Shown here: positions 1 to 7,000 of the stretch, piece by piece
Layout of the letters: every line of letters begins with the position of its first letter
How positions within the stretch are numbered: position 1 is the first letter of the stretch
Assembly (NCBI GenBank): GCA_023404955.1
Contig: JAEXZY010000090.1
Location: 1 to 8,869, forward strand
Direction: 5' to 3'
Origin: Actinomycetes bacterium
GTDB lineage: Bacteria; Actinomycetota; Actinomycetes; Mycobacteriales; Mycobacteriaceae
Length of the DNA: 8,869 nt
Program-made: the position numbers and the translations under genes
The notes under the pieces: generated by a model
Seen by the model: the letters and a program-made list of their open reading frames with translations, nothing else
The model's database searches: none
Told to the model about the DNA's origin: nothing

Positions 1-1729
1 CCCCATCGCCGCCACTGCCGCCCCGCCCTGATCCGCCGGGCTGACCGGCGGCACCGCCTTTGCCCCCGGCACCGCCGGCGCCCCCGGGTCCTGCCAAACC
101 GCCAGTTCCGCCGCTACCGCCGTTCGCCGGGCCGATACCCGTCGAAGCGTCGCCACCGTCCCCGCCGTTGCCGCCATTCCCGCCGGCGGCGCCGTTCCCG
201 CCGTTTCCGCCGTTTCCGCCGGTGCCCCCGTCGCCTCCGTCACCGCCCGTGCCGCCGTTTCCGCCGTCACCACCGTCACCGCCCGTGCCGCCGGCGCCTC
301 CGGTGCCCCCGTCCCCGCCGGTGCCCCCGCTGCCTGCGGCTCCACCACGCCCGAAGAACCAGCTGCCGCGCCCGCCGTTTCCGCCGGCACCGGCTGCGGT
401 GCCGGCCGTGCCCTGACCGCCTGCGGTGCCGTCGGTTCCGGCCAGTCCGGTTGTGCCGTCCCGCCCTTCTGTGCCGATGCCGCCGCGCGGCCCAGCTTGC
501 CCGTCGACGCCGGACTGCCCAGGCGCACCGGAGCCACCATTCCCGCCCCCGCCGCCGAACCCGCCATTCGCGGCGCCCGCGGCCACTGAGGCGTCCCCTC
601 CCCTTCCGCCGTTGCCGCCGTTGCCACCGGTGGTCCCGTTGCCTCCGAAGCCGCCGTTTCCGCCGGTCTGGGAACCGGAAAGCGCGCCGAGATCGTGGGC
701 TCCGTTGCCTCCGTTGCCTCCCGGATTACCGTCTTCGCCGTTGCTGCCGCTCTCGAATCCTTCGCCCTCGAAGCCGTTGAAGCCGTCTTTGCCCGGCGTC
801 CCGACCGGATTCACACCGTTGGCCCCGTTGGCGCCATCAGCTCCTTTGCCGCCGTCGGTGCCGTTCTGCCCATCCGCTCCGTCGTCGCCGCGGGCGCCAT
901 CCTCGCCGTCGGTTCCGGAAGCGCCTGTGCTGCCGGCGATTCCGTTGCCACCGTTGCCGCCCACGCCGCCGTTGCCCAGCAGGATCCCGGCGTGCCCGCC
1001 GTTGCCGCCGACAGCGCCAGCGCCGCCGTTGCCGCCTGCGCCGCCGTTGCCGAGGAACAACCCGCCGCGCCCGCCCTCGCCGCCGACCACCCCGGCAGCT
1101 ACTCCGTCGCCGCCGCGGCCGCCGTTGCCCCAGAGACCGGCGTTGCCGCCCGCCCCGCCGTTGGCGCCGGCACCGCCGTTGCCGATCAGGATGCCGCCGC
1201 GGCCACCGTTGCACGCGTCGCCGGAGCAGTCGGCTGCGGCGTCTGCCCCGTTGCCGATAAAGAAACTGAAGACGCCCTCGAGAACGTCGACCACCGGGCC
1301 CGGTGACGGTGCCGCGCCGGGCGCCCGCACACGCGAGGCTGCAGGCTTCCGATCCCGGTCGGATCGGTAGGGAAGCAGCAGTTGGGCCAGTGGAGATGCC
1401 GATTCGAGGGTCTCCTCGGGCGCACGCTCGCCCGAGGCGATCCGCCACGTGGACGTCGGGGTCGCGTTGATCGGTGCCGCGAAGACTCGGGCGATCGCTT
1501 CTGCAGACGCGCGGCCTGGTGCGCCGACCGGGACGCCGGCTCTACCGGCGCTCGCCGTCGGAATGGACGCTGTCAGTGCCGCGGGCGAGACGGCGGCCGA
1601 GACGGTTCGGGGTTCGGGCGCCCGCAGGACCACGACCTGAGTACCGGCCACCACGACTCCGGTCACCGCGAGCGGGACGACAGCAAAGCGCAGACCGCGC
1701 CGGATTGGTGCATCATCGTGTGCAGACAT
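1..1729 (-). CDS. PGRS-like glycine-rich protein without PE domain (3' end cut by window edge)
   Basis: The frame is open from ATG at 1729 to the left edge without a stop, giving at least 576 residues. An AGGGGG Shine-Dalgarno-like run five bases before the ATG supports this start. Residues 1-10 are polar, and 11-36 (RRGLRFAVVPLAVTG onward) form a basic then hydrophobic segment that could be a signal peptide or membrane anchor. Residues 37-150 are an Ala/Pro-rich linker. From FFIGNGADA (157-164) the protein becomes a Gly-Gly-X / Gly-Asn-Gly-Gly array, with units such as GGILIGNGGAG and GGLFLGNGGAG that are typical of mycobacterial PE_PGRS proteins. No PE domain is present. The only cysteines seen are C168 and C173, at the start of the array. 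Two blocks are strictly collagen-like. Function is unknown; by analogy it is a surface or secreted structural protein. It is transcribed divergently from a LuxR-type gene. The Pro-rich frames on the opposite strand are shadows. Assignment as PGRS-like is strong; localisation is inferred. Confidence 0.88.
   Translation of the reverse strand, partial: MSAHDDAPIRRGLRFAVVPLAVTGVVVAGTQVVVLRAPEPRTVSAAVSPAALTASIPTASAGRAGVPVGAPGRASAEAIARVFAAPINATPTSTWRIASGERAPEETLESASPLAQLLLPYRSDRDRKPAASRVRAPGAAPSPGPVVDVLEGVFSFFIGNGADAAADCSGDACNGGRGGILIGNGGAGANGGAGGNAGLWGNGGRGGDGVAAGVVGGEGGRGGLFLGNGGAGGNGGAGAVGGNGGHAGILLGNGGVGGNGGNGIAGSTGASGTDGEDGARGDDGADGQNGTDGGKGADGANGANGVNPVGTPGKDGFNGFEGEGFESGSNGEDGNPGGNGGNGAHDLGALSGSQTGGNGGFGGNGTTGGNGGNGGRGGDASVAAGAANGGFGGGGGNGGSGAPGQSGVDGQAGPRGGIGTEGRDGTTGLAGTDGTAGGQGTAGTAAGAGGNGGRGSWFFGRGGAAGSGGTGGDGGTGGAGGTGGDGGDGGNGGTGGDGGDGGTGGNGGNGGNGAAGGNGGNGGDGGDASTGIGPANGGSGGTGGLAGPGGAGGAGGKGGAAGQPGGSGRGGSGGDG
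395..538 (-). repeat. Collagen-like G-X-Y block 2 (residues 398-445)
   Basis: Sixteen successive Gly-X-Y triplets (GGS GAP GQS GVD GQA GPR, then GGI GTE GRD GTT GLA GTD and so on) occur here. This block contains GAP and GPR triplets, which are more collagen-like than those of block 1. The array then returns to GGNGG units with an aromatic SWFFGRGG segment. The periodicity is seen directly; a fibrous or triple-helical role is inference. Confidence 0.55.
815..934 (-). repeat. Collagen-like G-X-Y block 1 (residues 266-305)
   Basis: Thirteen uninterrupted Gly-X-Y triplets (GST GAS GTD GED GAR GDD, then GAD GQN GTD GGK GAD GAN GAN) lie inside the PGRS array. Asp and Asn dominate X and Y, with few charges of the other sign and no proline. 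The surrounding array uses Gly-Gly-X spacing, so the change to strict one-in-three glycine is visible. It is followed by an aromatic, acidic stretch (DGFNGFEGEGFESG) and then normal PGRS sequence. Whether it forms a triple helix is not known. Confidence 0.6.
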
Positions 1730-1825
1730 CGCGTCCCCCTCAGCCACAGATGGCTGCTGGCGCCATCATCTCCGCCTAAGCAATCACATGGTGGACAGGG
1801 GTCGCGTCGTCCGATTTGATGATTT
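1730..1825. promoter_or_regulatory. Divergent intergenic region between PGRS-like gene and LuxR-type gene
   Basis: These 96 bases must hold the promoters of both divergent genes, though some LuxR control could lie upstream in either gene. Three symmetric elements are visible: an inverted repeat at 1741-1756, an 8-bp palindrome TGGCGCCA at 1758-1765, and a short CACATGGTG at about 1787-1795. I find no convincing -35/-10 pair in either direction; the region lacks a clear TAnnnT hexamer at a sensible distance. Control of the PGRS gene by the LuxR product is an inference from the arrangement only. Confidence 0.45.
1741..1756. promoter_or_regulatory. Inverted repeat CAGCCA-N4-TGGCTG in PGRS leader
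   Basis: A perfect 6-bp inverted repeat with a 4-base centre ends 11 bases before the PGRS-like start codon and directly abuts the AGGGGG ribosome binding site. It could be a dimer-binding operator for the divergently encoded LuxR-type protein. In the mRNA it could also fold as a small hairpin next to the ribosome binding site. The symmetry is seen; the role is inferred. Confidence 0.4.
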
Positions 1826-2962
1826 GTGAGCGAAGTTCCGGCGGTGGGGGTGGGGATGGTCTCGACGGCGACCTTCTCGCATGTTGTCTCGCAGATCTAC
1901 GCGGCGTCTGTGACGCCGGCGAAGTGGGGCATGGCGATCGGTGAGCTCCACGCGGCACTGATTCCGTCGAGAACCGGGATCGGTACTGTCCGATCCACCG
2001 CCCTTTCCTTCACGGACGGAGGGCAACGAACTGTCGTGGGCCACCTGCTGCCGGATGCCGAGAGGCCCTATCGCGAGTACTACGGGCGAATCGACCACGT
2101 CCTGCATGCGGTGGAGCAGGGGGCGGTCGGTGCCGTGCGCACCGGCGAGGAGCTGGTGACCACCCGCAGGGCGACCGAGTTCCACAACGACTGGATCCGC
2201 CCCAACGACATCGAAGCGGGTCTGTTCGTACGGCTCACGGGCGGGAACGTCACTGCCAGCTTGATCGTGGCCGGGTCCCAACGCAGACATCCCTTCGGCA
2301 GTGGAGATCGGCAACGATTCGTCACCGCCCTCGTTCCCCACCTGCAGCAGGCCATCAGCACGCAGCGCCACATCGCCGGGCTGTCCGAGCGCGCCAGCCA
2401 CCTCGCAGGCGCGGTCGATCGCCTACCGCACGGCATGGTCACGGTCACCGCGAAAGGCTCTGTGGTCGAGGCCAATTCCGTGGCCGAAGAGATCTTCGCG
2501 CAGCGCGACGGGCTGACCGTCAACGACGGGAGCCTCGACGCGTCGACGTACCGCGCGCAGCGCAGGCTGGGTGCGCTGATCGAACGCGCGCTAGGGTCTG
2601 GATTGCGCAGCGGTGGCTCGCTGACGTGCGAACGCCCCTCAGGTCGAGCGAGCTATGTGGTGCACGTAGTGCCCCTCGATACGACCACCGGCAGTCGGCG
2701 TACGGCGATGGTGCTGATCATCGACCCGGATCGCGAAACACCGCCTGCTGCAGATCTTTTGCGGGATCTCTACGGACTGTCTCGCGCGGAGACCGCGGTG
2801 GCGTGCCGGGCTCTGCACGGGCTGGGTGTCCCAGCGATCAGCGAAGAGCTACACCTGTCCGTCACCACGGTCCGTACGCACCTGCGCGCGATCTTCGCCA
2901 AGACGGGAACGCACCGTCAAGCCGAGTTGGTGCGGCTGTTGTCGACCGTCATCCCCGGGTGA
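1826..2962 (+). CDS. LuxR-family HTH transcriptional regulator with N-terminal sensor region
   Basis: This 378-residue protein has a clear GerE/LuxR-type helix-turn-helix at about residues 315-376: GLSRAETAVACRAL, then the recognition helix region LSVTTVRTHLRAIFAKTG and HRQAELVRLL. Residues 15-185 resemble the N-terminal region of a common group of one-component LuxR regulators (VSQIYAASVTPAKW, then PYREYYGRID and NDWIRPNDIEAG), and about 197-300 is PAS-like (LPHGMVTVTAKGSVVEANSVAEEIF). I see no receiver-domain signature, so it probably senses a ligand directly, but the ligand is unknown. The start is uncertain. GTG at 1826 has no clear ribosome binding site; the in-frame ATG at 1856 (codon 11) is an alternative just before the conserved part. 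It is divergent from the PGRS-like gene and convergent with the nucleoside-hydrolase-like gene, whose stop lies one base past this TGA. Confidence 0.88.
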   Translation: MSEVPAVGVGMVSTATFSHVVSQIYAASVTPAKWGMAIGELHAALIPSRTGIGTVRSTALSFTDGGQRTVVGHLLPDAERPYREYYGRIDHVLHAVEQGAVGAVRTGEELVTTRRATEFHNDWIRPNDIEAGLFVRLTGGNVTASLIVAGSQRRHPFGSGDRQRFVTALVPHLQQAISTQRHIAGLSERASHLAGAVDRLPHGMVTVTAKGSVVEANSVAEEIFAQRDGLTVNDGSLDASTYRAQRRLGALIERALGSGLRSGGSLTCERPSGRASYVVHVVPLDTTTGSRRTAMVLIIDPDRETPPAADLLRDLYGLSRAETAVACRALHGLGVPAISEELHLSVTTVRTHLRAIFAKTGTHRQAELVRLLSTVIPG

Positions 2963-2963
2963 A

Positions 2964-4000
2964 CTAGACGTATGACGCGGCGCGATTGGTGAAGTCCACC
3001 CACGTCCGCTGAAAGTCCGCAGGAGTCAACGTCGTTTCCCGATACGCGCCGACGTCGCGGAACAGCTCCGGCGCAAGCAGTTCCAGAGCGGCGGACTGGT
3101 CCCAGAACAGCGACCGCCCGCCGTAGCCGGAGTTCTCCCAGGTGTCGATGGCCCACGAATTCGGATGATTGAGCATGATCTGCTTGAGCGTGTTCGGCAG
3201 ACCGGTCGGCCCGAGTGAGCGGGCCATGTCCAACGTCGGGCCGTAGACGGTGCCGCTGCACCCGGCCCGGTTCGGCGTCAGATCGCAGTCGCTACGCGGC
3301 ACGTCGACGAAACTGTGTACCAGCCCGGGCAGTTGCTCGTGGAAAACCGTTGCGCACGAACGTCTGTCGTAGCTGCAATTGAAGGACTCCACGGCCTCGA
3401 GGTCGCTGTCGGCGTCACTGGCCGGCCGGAGATCACGACGCGACCGATCTTGGATCTGATCGCCGGCCCGTAATCCACGAACGACGTGAAGGGGCCGAGA
3501 AGCAGCACATCGACACGCGGGCACGTTGCGACCGCGTCGAGGATCTGCTGCACGTCGTCGTCCTGCCGCGGCGTGGGTGGCAGCGCTGCGGGCAGGAAAT
3601 TGTTGAGCCGATTCATCAACTCGCGGAACACCAGCACGAAATCGCCGAAGCTGGAGGAGATGTCGGCTTCGGCTCGATGGATCCCGGCGCCGACGATGAC
3701 GGGGATCGTGCGTTGTCCGGGTTCTGCCAGCAGCCGACTGGTCGCCGCCGCGCCCAGCTCTGGTGTCGTGAACCCCTCGGTGGTGACGACGGCGGCAACA
3801 TGGCGGTTTCCGACGACCATCGGCATGGACATCATGTCGTCGATGTCGAGATCGGTGTCGATCAGCACGCACGTGTCCGAATCCGCCCGGCCGTGGGGTG
3901 CGAGCGCCAGCCCTGAGAACGCCAAAGCCGCCGTCGCGAGCAGCGTTATCGCTTGCCGAACGTGGGCCCTGTGTACGCGATCTAGCGGAAATGCGTACAC
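2964..4000 (-). pseudogene. Exported nucleoside-hydrolase-like gene, frameshifted
   Basis: Two overlapping frames together make one protein of about 345 residues. The upstream frame begins near GTG 4000 (alternatives in frame: GTG 4009 and GTG 4045). It has a basic then hydrophobic signal peptide (HVRQAITLLATAALAFSGLALA), then VLIDTDLDIDDMMSMPMVV, matching the N-terminal Asp-rich calcium/ribose-binding motif of inosine/uridine nucleoside hydrolases, and TIPVIVGAGIHRAE. After KIGRVVISGRP, near 3420-3427, sense continues in the other frame as SDADSDLEAVESFNCSYD and on to the TAG at 2964. One lost base in the GGCCGGCC tract explains this; without a shift the first frame reads nonsense to 3278. 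Several cysteines in the second half (NCSYDRRSC, SDCDLTPNRAGC) suit an exported, disulfide-bonded protein. Family membership is by motif. Activity is doubtful both because of the break and because the usual DTDPGxDD is altered. A sequencing error is possible. Confidence 0.75.
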
Positions 4001-4010
4001 AGGGCCCACG
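3961..4010 (-). terminator. Perfect 18-bp hairpin downstream of etfD (probable terminator)
   Basis: The arms cgtgggccctgtgtacgc (3961-3978) and gcgtacacagggcccacg (3993-4010) are exact reverse complements around a 14-base loop. The hairpin starts 9 bases after the etfD TAA at 4020-4022. Reading on the minus strand, only TT follows the stem, so it would be a U-poor terminator of the kind often proposed in mycobacteria. It overlaps the signal-peptide end of the downstream same-strand gene: candidate starts GTG 4009 and GTG 4000 both fall in the stem. It may therefore also affect that gene's translation. Confidence 0.7.
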
Positions 4011-4019
4011 CTCGTGGAG

Positions 4020-7000
4020 TTACTTTCGGCCGGGGCGGCGAGCACCCTTGGCGATGCCGAGACCCTTCACCGGCGGCTCGTCGCCGACGACACGGGATTC
4101 ACCGTTACTGCTACCGCTTCCGTTGCTCGACGGCTCCGGCTCGGCAGCGGCCGGCTCGGGCTCGGGCTCAGCGGGTGCCGGCTCGGCCTTCGGCGCGGCG
4201 GCCGGCTTGGGTGCCGCGGCCGCCTTCTTCGCGCCGGGACGACGGGCGCCCGGTGCGATGCCCAGGCCCTTCACCTCGGGCTCAGGCTTGGCCTCAGAAG
4301 CGGACTCCAGCCCTCGGTCGGAATCCGCGGTGTCGGCCGGCTCGGTGCCTGCCTTGGCCTCGTCCGGCTCGACGTTGGCCGGCTGCACGACAGTCCCTGC
4401 GCCTTCGTTCGGGGAAGCCTTCGGCGCGGCAGCTTTCTTCGCGCCGGGGCGACGGGCGCCGGACGCGATGCCCAGCCCCTTGACCTCAGGTTCCGGCTTG
4501 GCAGACGCCTCAGCAGGAGCCTCCGCGGTGGCCTCGGCCGGCTTCTGCGCAGCGGGGGCAGACGCAGCCGGCGCCGCGGCCTTCTTCGCACCCGGACGCT
4601 TGGCGCCACCCGCGATACCCAGGCCCTTCACCGGGGCTGCGGTCTCCGCCTTGGCCTCGGCCGGCTTGTCCTCTGTCGGAGCCGCCGTCGACGCGGCCGG
4701 AGCCGCCGCCTTCTTCGCCCCGGGACGCTTGGCCCCTCCCGCGATACCCAGGCCCTTGGCGGGCGCCGCCACAGCAGCCTTCGCCTCGGCCGGTGCGGTC
4801 TCGGTCTTGGCCTCCGCGGGTGCCGGTGCCTCGGGCTGCTTCTCCTCGACGACCTCGGCGGGTGCAGATGCCTCGACGCGAGCCGCGCGCTCCTCGGCTT
4901 CCTTGGCCGCGGTGCCCTTCTCGGGCAGCGTGACGCCGGTCTTGTCGAGCGAACCGAGCAGCAGCTGCGCGACGTCGAGGACCTCCGGCGTCTTCTCCAG
5001 GCTGCGCGTGGACGTGACGTCGTCGACACCGTCGGTCATCATCACGCGGCAGAACGGGCAGCCCGTGGCGATCGCCGATGCGCCGGTGTCCACGGCCTCC
5101 TCGGAGCGCTCCACATTCACGCGCTTGCCGATGTGCTCTTCCATCCACATGCGGGCGCCACCGGCGCCGCAGCACAGGCCCCGCTCCGCGTGGCGTGGCA
5201 TCTCCGTCAGCTTCGCGCCCGACGCCCCGATCAGCTCACGCGGCGCCGAGTACTCCTTGTTGTGCCTGCCCAGGTAGCACGGGTCGTGGTAGGTGATGTC
5301 CATCCCGCCATCAGCGGGCTTCACGGGCACCAGCTTCTTGTCCCGAACGAGGCGGTTCAGCAGCTGCGTGTGGTGCAGCACCGTGTAGTTGCCGCCCACC
5401 TGCGGGTATTCGCGGCCCAGCGTGTTGAAGCAGTGCGGGCACGTCACGACGACCTTGCGGTCCACCCGCTCCACGCCCTCGAACAGATCGTTGAGGGTCT
5501 CGACGTTCTGCGCGGCCAGCTGCTGGAACAGGAACTCGTTGCCGGAGCGGCGTGCGGAGTCGCCGTTGCAGGTCTCTCCCTCGCCCAGCACCAGGTACTT
5601 CACGCCCGCGGTCGCGAGCAGCTCGGCCACGGCCTTGGTGGTCTTCTTCGCGCGGTCCTCGAAGGCGCCGGCGCAGCCGACCCAGAACAGGTACTCGTAG
5701 CCCGCGAACGAGTCGACGTCCTTGCCGAACACGGGAACGTCGAAGTCGACCTCGTCGATCCAGTTCGTCCGGTCCTTGGCGTTCTGGCCCCAGGGATTGC
5801 CCTTGTTCTCCAGGTTCTTGTAGAGCCCGCTGAGCTCGGCGGGGAACTCCGACTCCATCATCACCTGGTAGCGGCGCATGTCGACGATGTGGTCGATGTG
5901 CTCGATGTCCACCGGGCACTGCTCGACGCACGCGCCGCAGGTCGTGCAGGACCACAGCACGTCGGGGTCGATGACGCCGCCCTGCTCGAGGGTGCCGACC
6001 AGCGGGCGGGTGGCCTGCAGCGGCGACCCCGCGGGGATGCGCTCGAAACCGGACTCCGGCACGTGCTCGTGGGAGTGCTTCTCGCTCTCCTTCTCACCGC
6101 GCACCTCTTCGCCCAGACCGCCTTCCGGCGTGTTCTGCAGCGGCGATTCCTTGCCGTCCAGGAAGTACGGCGCCTTCGCGAACATGTGGTCGCGCAGGTT
6201 CATGATCACGAGCTTGGGCGAGAGCGGCTTACCGGTGTTCCACGCCGGACACTGCGACTGACAACGCCCGCACTCGGTGCAGGTGGTCATGTCGAGGTAG
6301 CCCTTCCAGGTGAAGTCCTCGATCTTGCCGCGGCCCAGCACGGCATCCTCGGCGGGATCCTCGAAGTCGACGAGCTCGCCCTTGGACTCGACCGGCAGCA
6401 GCGGGCCCAGGCCGTTGGGCATGCGCTTGAACGTGACGTTGATCGGCGCCAGACCGATGTGCAGGTGCTTGGAGTGCAGCACGATCAGCAGGAAGACCAG
6501 CATGATCGCGATGTGGCCGAGCAGCGCCAGGGTCTCGATCCACTCGTTGGCGTGCACGCCGAGCGGCCGCATGATCGCGCCCATCAGCTGCGAGAAGAAC
6601 GCGCCGTTGCCGTAGGGCAGGTTGCCCGTCACCACCGCGGCACCGCGGACCAGCGCGTAGGTCCAGATGACGTTGAAGATCATGAACAGAATCAGCCAGG
6701 CGCCACCGGTGTGCGACCCGTAGAACCGGGAGTCGCGGCCGTGCTTCTTGGGTTCACGGACGATGCGGATGATCGAGAACGTGATGATGCCGGCCAGCAC
6801 GGCGACGGCGAAGAAGTCCTGCAGGAAGCCCAGCGCGTCCCAGCGGCCGACGATCGGGATGTGGAAGTCGTGCCACACCAGCAGGCCGAACGCCTCCAGG
6901 TAGACGGTGGCGAGAACGAAGAAGCCCCACATGGTGAAGAAGTGCGCGATACCGGGCACCGACCACCGCAGCAGCCGGGTCTGGCCGAACACCTCTTCGA

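Larger units (their letters stand above)
1..1255 (-). repeat. PGRS-type GC-rich repeat array
   Basis: On the minus strand this stretch is a degenerate tandem array of GGC-AAC-GGC-GGN and GGC-GGN codons, read from the plus strand as gccgccgttgccgcc-like units. It encodes the Gly-Asn-Gly-Gly domain of the PGRS-like protein from about residue 159 on. Units vary in length and third-position bases, so this is a diverged array and not a recent exact expansion. Such arrays are known in mycobacteria to change length by recombination or slippage and are prone to assembly errors. The array continues past the left edge. Confidence 0.85.

Noticed and set aside
60..1370. Proline-rich plus-strand frames (PPFPPVPP-type) over the left end
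   Set aside because: They are the reverse complement of Gly-Gly codons of the PGRS array. The minus strand has a proper start, a ribosome binding site and a hydrophobic N-terminus.
2080..2523. Minus-strand frames opposite the LuxR-type gene (also 1784-2401)
   Set aside because: The plus strand carries a recognisable LuxR HTH. The opposite frames show no motif or ribosome site.
3415..3430. Programmed ribosomal frameshifting at the GGCCGGCC tract
   Set aside because: No slippery heptamer of the X XXY YYZ type and no clear downstream pseudoknot were seen. A lost base or sequencing error is simpler.
3616..3872. Minus-strand frame starting MRADRHRSRHRRHD as the true start of the nucleoside-hydrolase-like gene
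   Set aside because: Its first half is an Arg/His-rich shadow of the DTDLDIDD-containing frame. Only the part after about 3420 is sensible, which shows a frameshift, not a separate gene.
4510..5175. Arg-rich alternative frames on the minus strand inside etfD
   Set aside because: They are shadows of the etfD frame with Arg-rich low-complexity translation and no domain.
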